From contig NZ_JALIRS010000001.1 in assembly GCF_023337795.1 (NCBI RefSeq), positions 310,001 through 374,000 on the forward strand: a stretch of DNA of 64,000 nucleotides, given 5' to 3'. The notes below the pieces were generated by a model. It was given only the letters and a program-made list of their open reading frames with translations, did no database searches and had not been told where the DNA came from. This document shows, one piece after another, positions 1 through 8,527 of this stretch. Source of the DNA: Lysinibacillus sp. BPa_S21 (GTDB lineage: Bacteria > Bacillota > Bacilli > Bacillales_A > Planococcaceae). The position numbers and the translations under genes are program-made. Position 1 is the stretch's first letter, and the number at the start of each line of letters is the position of its first letter.

Positions 1-1
1 A

Positions 2-258
2 GTTGGATTTATAACAGCGATTAGCGACGGAGTTCTATCTCCTACATTCCGTTTCTTGAAGTATTGCCAGCGTATAAAAATAAAGGAATCGGCAAGGAAT
101 TAGTCAAACAAATATTACAAGAGCTTGATGATATTTACATGGTTGATTTGTGTTGTGACGATGACATAGTTCCTTATTATGAGGAATTTGGGATGATAAA
201 ATCTAACGGCATGCTCGTCAGAAATTACGCAATGCAGTCTGGAATTTCAAACAAATAA
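2..258 (+). pseudogene. GNAT acetyltransferase, 3' part, frameshifted
   Basis: This is the C-terminal part of a GNAT N-acetyltransferase whose 5' end lies outside the window. Frame 2 reads VGFITAISDGVLS up to about base 40; the protein then continues in frame 1 from about base 43 (YIPFLEVLPAYKNKGIGKEL) to the stop at 256-258. The Gly-rich acetyl-CoA loop NKGIGKEL is intact. Joining the halves needs one extra base near 40-42, so a single-base deletion (or a sequencing error) is likely. Both halves match what I know of one Bacillaceae GNAT subfamily, which supports a once-intact gene. Substrate unknown. Confidence 0.75.
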
Positions 259-266
259 ATAGAATG

Positions 267-299
267 AAAAACGCTTGGCTAATTTCCAAGCGTTTTTCT
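267..299. terminator. Bidirectional Rho-independent terminator
   Basis: Perfect 12-bp inverted repeat (aaaaacgcttgg / ccaagcgttttt) with a 7-nt loop and T runs on both strands. It sits between the convergent GNAT remnant and methyltransferase genes and could serve both. Confidence 0.85.
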
Positions 300-326
300 G
301 TCCAAAAAATTTTTTCATGATGATTG

Positions 327-1085
327 TCATTTTTTTAAAGCAACAAAACGTAGTCTACAATAATCCGCAACCCATTGATGATTTTGATATAATTTTGGTT
401 TTAATAATTCTTCACATTTTACATAAATTTGTTCTTTTTCAGATTCTGATAAATGTTGAAGCATATTATGACTGAACATCTCTAACCAATTCCTTAGTCC
501 ATCCTCACCCTGAAGCGGTGTTGGGCGCTCATAGAGTGTAATCATTTCAACTGTAAATCCAGCGCTTTCCAACTTCGACTGATATTCTTCTAAAGTTGGA
601 AAATACCACGGGAAATAGTCTTCAATATAAGGTAGTTTATATGCCTCCATACTTTTTTGAAGGGCCCAAACAATAGAAGCAATATTACCGTGTCCACCCA
701 TTTCAGCGACGAATCGGCCACCTTGCTTAAGTGCGTTGTAAATATTTTGAATGACTTCATCAGGCTGTTTCATCCAATGTAACGCTGCGTTTGAAAAGAC
801 TGCATCGAATTGATTTGTCATATGAAGCGCTGTTGCGTCCATTGTTTGAAATGTAATGTTTGGGTATTTTTGCTGTGCAGTGATAATCATATCATGGGAA
901 GCATCAATCCCTTGAACATGGGTACCATGAGCAGCAATTTCATGAGCTAAATCACCAGTGCCACAGCCTACATCTAAAATCCCTTCATTTTTTTGTGGTG
1001 CAAGCAAATCCACTAAGCTGCCTCCAAATTTTGAAACAAAGTCATGCTTTTGATCATATAATTGGGCATTCCATTTTGTTGTCAT
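327..1085 (-). CDS. Class I SAM-dependent methyltransferase
   Basis: 252-aa soluble Rossmann-fold methyltransferase. Motif I ILDVGCGTG (residues 36-44) binds SAM, the acidic motif GIDAS follows near residue 59, and DAVFSNAALHWM (about 94-105) is the motif IV region of the UbiE/trans-aconitate methyltransferase type. The substrate cannot be read from sequence. The ATG at 1085 is preceded on the minus strand by an AGGAGATGAGGG-type ribosome site. It converges with the upstream GNAT and is divergent from the hydrolase at 1274. Family is sure, specificity is not. Confidence 0.85.
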   Translation of the reverse strand: MTTKWNAQLYDQKHDFVSKFGGSLVDLLAPQKNEGILDVGCGTGDLAHEIAAHGTHVQGIDASHDMIITAQQKYPNITFQTMDATALHMTNQFDAVFSNAALHWMKQPDEVIQNIYNALKQGGRFVAEMGGHGNIASIVWALQKSMEAYKLPYIEDYFPWYFPTLEEYQSKLESAGFTVEMITLYERPTPLQGEDGLRNWLEMFSHNMLQHLSESEKEQIYVKCEELLKPKLYQNHQWVADYCRLRFVALKK

Positions 1086-1273
1086 TGTCCCTCATCTCCT
1101 TTGTTTGAGCATAACAGAGAGTTTAATCGAACAGAAATGCGTAAAATGATCAGTTTTGATTCCGAATTGGAATATATGGTGGGGTGTCCGTTTAACATTT
1201 GTTTTGGTGAACGTAGGTTTTTTAGTTTAGTCATAATTAGATTATATGACTATGCCGTGAGGAGAGGAATAGA

Positions 1274-2332
1274 ATGCAAAGGAGTATACCTAAAATAATC
1301 AAGTTTAGTTTGATAATTGCTTTGTTTATTGTTTTACTTTGGGTGTTTTTCCCTACATGGACACCACACATTAAGGGGGAGCATAGCATAAGTACGATGG
1401 AACAAGTTGAAATTAATGGAGCAGAACATGAAATTATGATTCGAGGAGTAGATGCAAGCAATCCAATACTAATTTTTGTTCATGGTGGCCCAGCTTGCTC
1501 CGAAATTCCCTACGTAAGGAAATATCAAAAAGACCTTGAAAAGCAATTTACCATTGTACATTATGATCAGCGTGGCAGTGGAAAATCCTATCACTTTTTT
1601 GAAGACTATTCAAACCTAACCACTGACTTGTTGGTTGAGGATTTGCTGGCATTAACTGATTATATTTCGGAGAAGTTTAACCAAGAAAAGGTTTTATTAA
1701 TCGGGCATTCATTTGGTACTTATATTGGAATGCGAGCTGTCGCTGAAGCACCCGAGAAATATTATGCATATATAGGTATTGGGCAAGTAGCCAATACGGT
1801 TCAAAGTGAGTTGGATAGTTTAGAATTTATAATGGAACAGGCCAAACTAGAAGGAAATTTGGATGATGTGGAAAGATTAAAGCTTCTTCAACGATCGATA
1901 GAACAGGGAGAAGAACATACACCGAGAAATCTTGTACGTAAATATGGAGGTGCGACGAGACTTATTAATGATAATAGGGATTATCAAAGAGGATTTCTTT
2001 TAAATACTGAATATAACGGGCTGGATGTCATTCGTTATCTAAGAGGGATTAATATTACACAAGAAAATTTATTGAACGAAGAGGCACAACATAATATTCC
2101 GGATATTGTAAAGAAGGTGGATCTACCAGTTTATTTTGTAATGGGGAAATTTGACTATATGACGTCTGTTAATGCTGCAAAAAATTATTTTGATAAACTG
2201 GAAGCACCTATAAAAGAGTTTATAATATTTGAAGAATCAGCTCATTATCCGCAGTTCGAAGAGAAAGAGAAATTTACTGGATGGTTAAATAAAACCTTCA
2301 ATGAGCTTCAAAATGGAGCATTTGAATCTTGA
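1274..2332 (+). CDS. Membrane-anchored alpha/beta hydrolase (proline iminopeptidase-like)
   Basis: 352-aa hydrolase. Residues 9-27 form one hydrophobic segment (signal anchor), so the catalytic domain is probably outside the membrane. The fold markers are HGGP (70-73, oxyanion region), DQRGSGKS (98-105), the nucleophile elbow GHSFG with Ser146, Asp294 in GKFDYMTSV and His324 in ESAHYPQFEE, giving a complete triad. HGGP plus DQRGSGKS is typical of the proline iminopeptidase (S33) group, but peptidase activity is an inference. The start has a GAGGAGAGG ribosome site 6-9 nt upstream. Monocistronic, with a strong terminator 90 nt downstream. Confidence 0.85.
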   Translation: MQRSIPKIIKFSLIIALFIVLLWVFFPTWTPHIKGEHSISTMEQVEINGAEHEIMIRGVDASNPILIFVHGGPACSEIPYVRKYQKDLEKQFTIVHYDQRGSGKSYHFFEDYSNLTTDLLVEDLLALTDYISEKFNQEKVLLIGHSFGTYIGMRAVAEAPEKYYAYIGIGQVANTVQSELDSLEFIMEQAKLEGNLDDVERLKLLQRSIEQGEEHTPRNLVRKYGGATRLINDNRDYQRGFLLNTEYNGLDVIRYLRGINITQENLLNEEAQHNIPDIVKKVDLPVYFVMGKFDYMTSVNAAKNYFDKLEAPIKEFIIFEESAHYPQFEEKEKFTGWLNKTFNELQNGAFES

Positions 2333-2417
2333 TATCGACTTTCAAGAACAATCTTTGCAAACCTCACTTACAACCATAACGGTGAATCATATCATAAATA
2401 AATGAGGTATTTTCTCG

Positions 2418-2459
2418 AAAAACAGCACCATCCCATTACGTGTGGATGGTGCTGTTTTT
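2418..2459 (+). terminator. Rho-independent terminator
   Basis: An 11-bp arm cagcaccatcc (2423-2433) pairs with ggatggtgctg (2444-2454), flanked by A5 and T5. It ends the hydrolase transcript. Confidence 0.88.
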
Positions 2460-2565
2460 GGCAGGCGATATTATAAATTTGAACAATACTCAGTTTCATT
2501 CCGCCTTTCTTCATTATCTGGTTATTCTATTATGAAATGTAAAAAAGCTGTTTGGTATATCAATG

Positions 2566-2619
2566 TTTATAAATTATAAACATAAAATCAACAGTAAATT
2601 AACATTCACATAGTTTAAT
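2566..2619 (+). promoter_or_regulatory. PhoP-box-like tandem repeats and promoter of the PhoX gene
   Basis: Four hexamers lie exactly 11 bp apart: tttata (2566), taaaca (2577), tcaaca (2588), ttaaca (2599). The Bacillus PhoP box is TT(A/T/C)ACA repeats spaced by about 5 bp, so the last three match at 5, 5 and 6 of 6 positions. A -10-like tttaat sits at 2614-2619, which puts the array at about -60 to -22, where PhoP binds at activated Pho promoters. The gene downstream encodes a phosphatase, as expected. PhoP control is inferred. Confidence 0.65.
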
Positions 2620-2657
2620 AGAACTGTACAAAAGGAATCTACTAGGGGGGTTATTAG

Positions 2658-4817
2658 ATGATAAAAAACACACTTGTGAAAAAAGGCGCTACTGTAGCAC
2701 TTGCTCTAGCTATTGCAGTTCCAGAATTATCACTGACAGCGGTGAATGCTCAGGAAAATATAACAATAGAAGCTGTTAAATTCAATGGAATGAAAGCACC
2801 ATCTACTATTGAAGAAATGGTAAAAACGTATACAACCGCAACAGTTGATGTGAAATATAACAATGGAAAAGTAAAATCATTTCCGTTGTCATACAACTAC
2901 TTGTTTAAATCGGAAGATAAAGTAGCAACTGTTAAAGGTGAAAAAATCCCTGCAGGTACACCTATTGATGTAAAAGGAAATCCAATTAAGGATCCAAGCA
3001 GTACAGATGGAAAATACTTTGTTTCTGATGCTCCGGATTCAAACAGCCTAATGCTCCCGATTAATGGAAAGCTTTATTTGGTTACACATTATGAATATCA
3101 AACCATAGATGCTGCCGGTAATTCAGCATACGGAGTAGTTCCTGCCTCTATGTCTTTAACGGAGTTGAAACAAGACAAAAAAACAGGTGAATTGAAACCT
3201 GTAAAAGTAGAAAAAATTGATTTTTCAGCAGTGAATGGACTTTGGATTCCATGTAACGGATCATTATCTCCTTGGAATACACATTTAGGGTCTGAAGAGT
3301 ATGAACCAGATGCACGACTTTTCTTAGATCCAATTTCAAATGTAAGAAGTCAAGTTGAAACATTCTCTCAATTCTATTTTGGAGATAAAGGAAAGGCTAA
3401 TCCTTATTTCTATGGGTACACTCCTGAAATTACAATAGAAGAGAACGGGAAAACATCAGTTGTCAAGCATTATAGTACAGGACGCTTCTCTCATGAGTTA
3501 GCGAAAGTCATGCCTGATAACAAAACTGTTTTTTATGGGGATGATGGCAGTAATACAGGGATGTTTATGTATGTGGCCGACAAAGAAAAAGATTTATCAT
3601 CAGGTACATTATATGCAGCCAAATTTAAACAAACTGGTACGGAAAACGGTGGTTCAGGGAATTTACAATGGATTAATTTAGGACATGCAACTGATAAAGA
3701 AGTGAAAAGTATTATTGATAGCGGTATTACCTTCAACGATATTTTTGAAACTTCAGATGAGCCTAAAGAAGGTTTTACAGCAATTAAAACATACTCAAAT
3801 GAAGGCAAAGTTGAGTATTTAAAACTTAAACCTGGCAAAGAAAAAGCGGCAGCCTTCCTAGAAACTCGTCGTTATGCTGCTATTCTCGGTGCGACTACTG
3901 AATTTAACAAAATGGAAGGTTTAGCACTAAACGAAAAGGATAAAAAAGTATATATCGCAATTTCCGATCAAAGTAAGGCTATGGAAAAAGATTCAACAGG
4001 AAAAGACCCAGCCGACCATATACAATTACCAAAAATTAAAGCTGGTGTAACTTATCAATTAGATTTACAAGATGGTCAAAAGGATAGCGAAGGAAAGATT
4101 ATTAATAGCTCTTATGTAGCCCTATTAATGTCTGGATTAGTTGTTGGGGAAGATTTAAAAGAAACTGATGCATTTGGAAACACTGCAAATGTAGAAAAAG
4201 TAGCCAATCCGGATAACTTAAGTTACTCTGAATCAATGAGAACACTCTTTATTGGTGAAGATAGTGGAGCTCACACAAATAACTACGTTTGGGCATATAA
4301 TGTTGATACGAAAAAATTAGATTGTGTCTTATCTGTTCCAGCAGGAGCGGAAGCAACTGGTTTATTTGCTGCTGATGACCGCAATGGATTCCCCTACATT
4401 TTCAGTAATTTCCAGCATCCTGGTGATGAAGTAGAGGCTAAGGCAATTACAGCTGTTAATAAAGATGAATTACTTAAGGCTGTTGACGAACAAATTGGTA
4501 TAAATAAAACAGGTGGCATTGGTTATATTTCTGGCCTGCCTTCTTTAACAAATATGCCAGATTTCACTACATCTGATGGTCTTAAAGTAGATAAAGTAAC
4601 AGCAAAATCTAAGTCAGTTACAGGTACAGCTGAAAAAAATGCTACGGTACAAGTTTATAAAGAGAAAACATTATTAGGGGAAGGAAAAGCAAATTCAAAG
4701 GGGAAGTTTACTGTGAAGATTAAAGCTCAAAAAGCAGGCACAAGCTTAACTGTTGAGGCTAAAGACAAGGTTGGACACAAAATTGAATCAACGGTCGTAG
4801 AAGTTGTTTCTAAATAA
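2658..4817 (+). CDS. Secreted PhoX-family alkaline phosphatase with C-terminal Ig-like domain
   Basis: 719-aa exported protein. A Sec signal peptide ends at about Ala31 (AVNA|QEN). The PhoX/DUF839 signature is present: PCNGSLSPWNTHLGSEE at 198-214 fits the family pattern C-x-G-x3-PW-x-T-x4-EE, where Cys199 would be the iron ligand known from PhoX. FSHELAKVMPDNKTVFYGDDGS and the later FIGEDSGAHTNNYVWAY belong to the beta-propeller core. The last ~80 residues (DGLKVDKVTAKSKSVTGTAE onward) form a bacterial Ig-like domain, perhaps for wall contact. Likely role: phosphate release from organic esters outside the cell. No Tat twin-arginine motif is visible, although classical PhoX proteins are Tat substrates. 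The start has an AGGGGGG ribosome site, and a PhoP-box-like array lies upstream. Confidence 0.85.
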   Translation: MIKNTLVKKGATVALALAIAVPELSLTAVNAQENITIEAVKFNGMKAPSTIEEMVKTYTTATVDVKYNNGKVKSFPLSYNYLFKSEDKVATVKGEKIPAGTPIDVKGNPIKDPSSTDGKYFVSDAPDSNSLMLPINGKLYLVTHYEYQTIDAAGNSAYGVVPASMSLTELKQDKKTGELKPVKVEKIDFSAVNGLWIPCNGSLSPWNTHLGSEEYEPDARLFLDPISNVRSQVETFSQFYFGDKGKANPYFYGYTPEITIEENGKTSVVKHYSTGRFSHELAKVMPDNKTVFYGDDGSNTGMFMYVADKEKDLSSGTLYAAKFKQTGTENGGSGNLQWINLGHATDKEVKSIIDSGITFNDIFETSDEPKEGFTAIKTYSNEGKVEYLKLKPGKEKAAAFLETRRYAAILGATTEFNKMEGLALNEKDKKVYIAISDQSKAMEKDSTGKDPADHIQLPKIKAGVTYQLDLQDGQKDSEGKIINSSYVALLMSGLVVGEDLKETDAFGNTANVEKVANPDNLSYSESMRTLFIGEDSGAHTNNYVWAYNVDTKKLDCVLSVPAGAEATGLFAADDRNGFPYIFSNFQHPGDEVEAKAITAVNKDELLKAVDEQIGINKTGGIGYISGLPSLTNMPDFTTSDGLKVDKVTAKSKSVTGTAEKNATVQVYKEKTLLGEGKANSKGKFTVKIKAQKAGTSLTVEAKDKVGHKIESTVVEVVSK

Positions 4818-4868
4818 CAGTGTCTTTTTCAGAGACACATATATGGGGAGTTTTTATAAAAAATCAAT

Positions 4869-4898
4869 TTGACATTTTGTACTATTCTTTTATATTAT
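4869..4898 (+). promoter_or_regulatory. Promoter of the queCDE leader
   Basis: Perfect -35 ttgaca at 4869-4874; -10 candidates tatatt (4891-4896, 16-bp spacer) or tattat (4893-4898, 18-bp spacer). It lies just ahead of the preQ1 aptamer. Confidence 0.6.
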
Positions 4899-4930
4899 AT
4901 TGAAGAATAGAATGCCCGGACTCGAACGGG

Positions 4931-5012
4931 AGAGGTTCATAGCTGATACCCTCTATAAAAAACTATGGAAACATGACAATAGGCCATGTCCATATCGGAC
5001 GTGGCTTTTTTA
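4931..5012 (+). promoter_or_regulatory. preQ1-I riboswitch with transcription terminator
   Basis: The aptamer spans about 4931-4966: stem arm agaggtt, loop segment catagct, returning strand accctct, then the A-rich tail ataaaaaacta. This matches the preQ1 class I consensus nearly base for base. A terminator follows (gccatgtcc / ggacgtggc, 4984-5005, then T6). In Bacillus this class turns off queCDEF transcription when preQ1 binds; the same logic is inferred here because queCDE follow directly. Confidence 0.93.
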
Positions 5013-5100
5013 TATGTTTTTACTTATGTTTTAATAGAAATTGGTGATGCCTCTCTTGAAAAGTGTTGGGAAACATTTTACAAGGAGGTTTTTTTACGTG

Positions 5101-5760
5101 ATGAAGCAGGAAAAAGCAATTGTTGTATTTAGTGGAGGTCAGGACAGTACAACCTGTTTGTTTTGGGCAAAAGAACATTTTAAAGAGGTTGAGGCAGTTA
5201 CGTTTAATTATGGTCAAAGGCATCGTCTTGAAATTGAATGTGCAAAAGAAATAGCAGCGGAGCTCGGTGTTAAGCATCACATTCTTGATATGTCACTACT
5301 GAATCAGCTTGCTCCAAATGCATTAACACGACAAGATATAAAGGTAGAAGACGGAGAAAATGGTGAGCTTCCATCGACGTTTGTACCTGGTCGAAATCTT
5401 CTCTTTCTTTCATTTGCTGGCGTTTTAGCGAGCCAAGTAGGAGCTAAGCATATTGTAACGGGTGTTTGTGAAACGGATTTTAGCGGATATCCGGATTGCC
5501 GAGATGTTTTTATTAAATCCTTGAATGTAACGTTAAATTTATCAATGGATGATTCCTTTGTGATTGATACACCGTTGATGTGGCTGAATAAGGCACAAAC
5601 ATGGGAGCTTGCTGATCAGTTTGGGGCACTTGAATTTGTTCGGGAAAGAACGTTGACTTGCTATAACGGTGTAATAGCAGATGGCTGTGGGGAATGCCCA
5701 GCATGTAAACTGCGAAAAAGAGGGCTTGATGAATATTTGAGTTACAGGAAGGAGTCTTAA
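5101..5760 (+). CDS. queC: 7-cyano-7-deazaguanine synthase QueC
   Basis: 219-aa enzyme, the same length as the B. subtilis protein. It makes preQ0 from 7-carboxy-7-deazaguanine, ammonia and ATP in queuosine precursor synthesis. The PP-loop SGGQDSTT (11-18) binds ATP and the C-terminal CX8CX2CX2C cluster (Cys187, 196, 199, 202) binds zinc. I chose ATG 5101 because AAGGAGG lies about 10 nt upstream; an open frame reaching back to 5041 would run through that ribosome site. First gene of queCDE, controlled by the preQ1 riboswitch. queF, usually the fourth gene, is not in this window. Confidence 0.96.
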   Translation: MKQEKAIVVFSGGQDSTTCLFWAKEHFKEVEAVTFNYGQRHRLEIECAKEIAAELGVKHHILDMSLLNQLAPNALTRQDIKVEDGENGELPSTFVPGRNLLFLSFAGVLASQVGAKHIVTGVCETDFSGYPDCRDVFIKSLNVTLNLSMDDSFVIDTPLMWLNKAQTWELADQFGALEFVRERTLTCYNGVIADGCGECPACKLRKRGLDEYLSYRKES

Positions 5761-5763
5761 AAT

Positions 5764-6237
5764 ATGTCAGATTTCGTAATCGTCGAGAAGCTCCAAAAAA
5801 TAGATGAAGATATTCAAAGAAATCAATTGAACTATCATGCAAAGCGAGTTCTCGTAAGCAAAGAATTTACCTTCGATGCTGCTCATCATTTACATCATTA
5901 TGAGGGGAAATGTAAAAACCTGCACGGTCATACGTATCGCGTAGTTTTAGGACTGAGTGGATACACAGATGAACGCGGTTTAATGATTGATTTTGGCGAT
6001 ATAAAAGAAATATGGAAAGAAAAAATTGAGATTCATTTGGATCACCGTTATTTGAATGAAACGCTTCCACCGATGAATACGACGGCAGAGAATATTGTTG
6101 TTTGGATTTACGAAAAGTTGGCGGAGGCCTTGCTTGATACACAAACATATAACGGTGCGCGTGTAGAGTTTATTAGGCTATATGAAACGCCCACAAGCTA
6201 TGCAGAAGCGAGACGGGAGTGGATGGAAGTTGAGTAA
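5764..6237 (+). CDS. queD: 6-carboxy-5,6,7,8-tetrahydropterin synthase QueD
   Basis: 157-aa enzyme of the 6-pyruvoyl-tetrahydropterin synthase fold that converts dihydroneopterin triphosphate to 6-carboxytetrahydropterin, the first committed queuosine step. Visible: zinc-binding His in FDAAHH (about 41) and the LHGHT His54/His56, and catalytic Cys50 in EGKCKNLHGHTY. Close to the B. subtilis length. It starts 3 nt after queC and overlaps the chosen queE start by 8 nt, so translation of the three is likely coupled. Confidence 0.95.
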   Translation: MSDFVIVEKLQKIDEDIQRNQLNYHAKRVLVSKEFTFDAAHHLHHYEGKCKNLHGHTYRVVLGLSGYTDERGLMIDFGDIKEIWKEKIEIHLDHRYLNETLPPMNTTAENIVVWIYEKLAEALLDTQTYNGARVEFIRLYETPTSYAEARREWMEVE

Positions 6238-6958
6238 GATCCCTGTTATCGAGATTTTTGGACCAACGATTCAGGGTGAGGGAATGGTAGTTGGCCAAAA
6301 GACAATGTTTGTGAGAACTGCCGGCTGTGATTATTCGTGTTCTTGGTGTGATTCGTCGTTTACGTGGGATGGCAGCGGGAAGCATCTTATTGTCCAAATG
6401 ACAGCGGAAGAGATTTGGTCTGAGTTAAAACGTCTAGGAGGCAATGGCTTTTCATTTGTCACGATTTCAGGTGGGAATCCTGCACTCATTCGAAATTTGG
6501 AAGAGCTCATTGCAATTTTAAAAGAAAACGATATAAAGATCGCGATGGAAACCCAGGGAAGCAGATGGCAAAAATGGATGTATGACATTGATGAACTAAC
6601 AATTTCACCAAAGCCACCTAGTTCTGGAATGACCACAGACTTTTCGGTACTCTCTGATATCATCGAAAAACTTATAAATCGAAACAGTAATCACCATATG
6701 TCCCTCAAAATAGTCGTTTTTAATCAAGAGGATTACGATTATGCTAAACAAATTCACCATCGATATCCAATGATACCTTTGTATCTCCAAGTCGGTAATG
6801 ATGATGTCACAACGACTGACAATTCACGATTAATCGTACATTTATTAGATAAGTATCATGCGCTGATTGATAGAGTGATAAAAGATGAAGAATTAAGAGA
6901 TGTCAAAGTACTTCCTCAGCTGCATGCTCTTGTTTGGGGGAATAAAAGAGGGGTATAG
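6230..6958 (+). CDS. queE: 7-carboxy-7-deazaguanine synthase QueE (radical SAM)
   Basis: 242-aa radical SAM enzyme turning 6-carboxytetrahydropterin into 7-carboxy-7-deazaguanine. The CDYSCSWC cluster (Cys33, Cys37, Cys40; CX3CX2C) binds the 4Fe-4S cluster; EIFGPTIQGEG and TISGGNPAL are family motifs. I chose TTG 6230 because it gives MSKIPVIEIFGPTIQGEG, matching known QueE starts; an ATG at 6182 would add 16 residues overlapping queD by 56 nt. Last gene of the operon here. Confidence 0.93.
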   Translation: MSKIPVIEIFGPTIQGEGMVVGQKTMFVRTAGCDYSCSWCDSSFTWDGSGKHLIVQMTAEEIWSELKRLGGNGFSFVTISGGNPALIRNLEELIAILKENDIKIAMETQGSRWQKWMYDIDELTISPKPPSSGMTTDFSVLSDIIEKLINRNSNHHMSLKIVVFNQEDYDYAKQIHHRYPMIPLYLQVGNDDVTTTDNSRLIVHLLDKYHALIDRVIKDEELRDVKVLPQLHALVWGNKRGV

Positions 6959-7006
6959 TGTGCCATTACAAACAAAGAATATGCTCATAACTTTGGGCGG
7001 TATGAA

Positions 7007-7036
7007 AGTATAGGCTAATTTGGCCTATACTTTTTT
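7007..7036 (+). terminator. Terminator after queCDE
   Basis: 9-bp stem agtataggc / gcctatact (7007-7015 with 7023-7031), followed by T6. The stretch from here to the BirA operator at 7249 shows nothing I recognise. Confidence 0.85.
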
Positions 7037-7248
7037 CGTGCGCCCAGCATGGATGTAATCTTTTCCTAGCAAGTGCAAAGGTGTTCGTGGCGATACGGAA
7101 ATGAAGAAAGCATGCGATAGTAGGCTAGATATAAAATTTGATGAATGTGCCAAGCAACACAAAAGTTTTTCTGTTAAAGGTCAAAGGTTGTTGCTGTATT
7201 TTCATAAATAGTAAAAAATCCTACCATTTTATCTACTTTCGAATCTAT

Positions 7249-7287
7249 ATTTGTGTTAACTTATAATTAATTAAAGTTAACACAAAT
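7249..7287 (+). promoter_or_regulatory. BirA operator over the bioXWF promoter
   Basis: Perfect inverted repeat atttgtgttaac (7249-7260) and gttaacacaaat (7276-7287), separated by 15 bp. This is the Firmicute BirA biotin-operator form (GTTAAC arms, 14-16 bp spacer). A perfect -10 tataat (7262-7267) lies in the spacer, so bound BirA would block polymerase. No good -35 is visible. A related site precedes bioY at 26274. Confidence 0.88.
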
Positions 7288-7309
7288 GCAGAAAAATAGG
7301 AGGAAGAAA

Positions 7310-7813
7310 ATGATTCGTAAGTTTTCTACTTATGATCTTGCCCAGATCTCATTGCTAGCTTGTCTGATTATCGTTTCTGGCATGTTTAAAATTCCAATAG
7401 GTATTCCTGGGTCTGAATTTCAATTATCAGCACCCATTGCAGTTGCGATTGCAGCAGTTTTCGGATTTAAGCGATATTTCCTTGCCGGGATCATTGCAAG
7501 TTTAATGTTATTTTTACTAGGTATACACTCAATCTTAAATGTGGAAATCTCATTAATTTTTCGATTGACTGTAGGTCTACTCATTGTTTTATTGGGGACG
7601 TCCATTCCAGTACTTGTTTTGGCAGGCCCAATTGGAACAACGATTGCTAGATTTGGTTTGGCTTTTACGTTAGGGACTCCATTTTTGCCGTTATTAATTT
7701 TGGCTATTCCAGGCATGGTAATCACAGCTGTTAGTGTTTATCCCATAACGAAAATATTACATACAATTAATAGGAAAGTAGCAGGTAATAATCATGTTAA
7801 AAGCGTGTTATAG
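7310..7813 (+). CDS. bioX: BioX, membrane protein of the biotin operon
   Basis: 167-aa integral membrane protein with about five hydrophobic segments, in size and character like an ECF-transporter S component such as BioY. It is named from context: a membrane-protein gene directly ahead of bioW-bioF is the bioXWF order reported from 'Bacillus sphaericus'. Role unproven; uptake of pimelate, the BioW substrate, is a reasonable inference. Start ATG 7310 follows AGGAGGAAG; an ATG at 7286 falls inside the BirA operator and is rejected. Its 3' end overlaps bioW by 20 nt. Confidence 0.75.
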   Translation: MIRKFSTYDLAQISLLACLIIVSGMFKIPIGIPGSEFQLSAPIAVAIAAVFGFKRYFLAGIIASLMLFLLGIHSILNVEISLIFRLTVGLLIVLLGTSIPVLVLAGPIGTTIARFGLAFTLGTPFLPLLILAIPGMVITAVSVYPITKILHTINRKVAGNNHVKSVL

Positions 7814-8525
7814 CATTCGAATGCGTGCGGCTGAAAGATGCCATGAACTAGGAGAAAAGCATATCTCTGGAGGTGAAAGGATAGGTAGTAAATCACAAAT
7901 AGAGCCAATTGTAAAACAGTTACTGAACAAAGCAAGTAATCATTCACGTGGAGATGCAGACTTTATTCAAATTACCGTTGAAAAAATTGCGCGTGATCAG
8001 ATTGAGTATATACCACCCTTAGAAATTACGTCAGTTGAGGCGGCTTCAATCGAAATGGCCCATCATGAAGCAAGAAAGATACTAACATCATTAGGTGTTT
8101 CGGAACATGCACTGAATGTTGCTTTTCATCAACTTAGTAGTCATCAAAATCTCCGTGGGGCCATTATCCTAAATAGTAAAACGGGCTTACGTCTTGACGA
8201 TCGGGGACAAAAGGGTGTTCGTGTATCACGAATCGATTGGCGAGATGCTAATGAAGAACTTAATGAGCGTGTTCGTGAGGCATTGGCTCTGGCGTCGAAA
8301 GTGGCAAATTCCCCCTATACAATTGCTGAATTATGTTGGTCTGACGATCCTGATTACGTGACTGGATATGTAAGTAATCGTGACATTGGTTATGTCAGAA
8401 TTACACCGTTAAAAAGGGAAGGCTGTGAAAGCGGTGGACGGATTTATTTTGTGTCAGATGAAGTTGAACTAGAATCTTTTATAGACTATTTAGAAAGTGT
8501 ACCGGTTCTTATTAGGAGGGATTAA
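7794..8525 (+). CDS. bioW: 6-carboxyhexanoate-CoA ligase BioW
   Basis: 243-aa pimeloyl-CoA synthetase: pimelate + CoA + ATP to pimeloyl-CoA, the entry to biotin synthesis in bacilli. BioW family blocks are clear: YSIRMRAAE at the N-terminus, GEKHISGGERIG (20-31), KGVRVSRIDWRDAN, and ALALASKVANSPYTIAELCW followed by SDDPDYVTGYV. Length is slightly shorter than B. subtilis BioW. It overlaps bioX by 20 nt and ends 2 nt before bioF, so the operon is tight. Confidence 0.95.
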   Translation: MLKACYSIRMRAAERCHELGEKHISGGERIGSKSQIEPIVKQLLNKASNHSRGDADFIQITVEKIARDQIEYIPPLEITSVEAASIEMAHHEARKILTSLGVSEHALNVAFHQLSSHQNLRGAIILNSKTGLRLDDRGQKGVRVSRIDWRDANEELNERVREALALASKVANSPYTIAELCWSDDPDYVTGYVSNRDIGYVRITPLKREGCESGGRIYFVSDEVELESFIDYLESVPVLIRRD

Positions 8526-8527
8526 AA

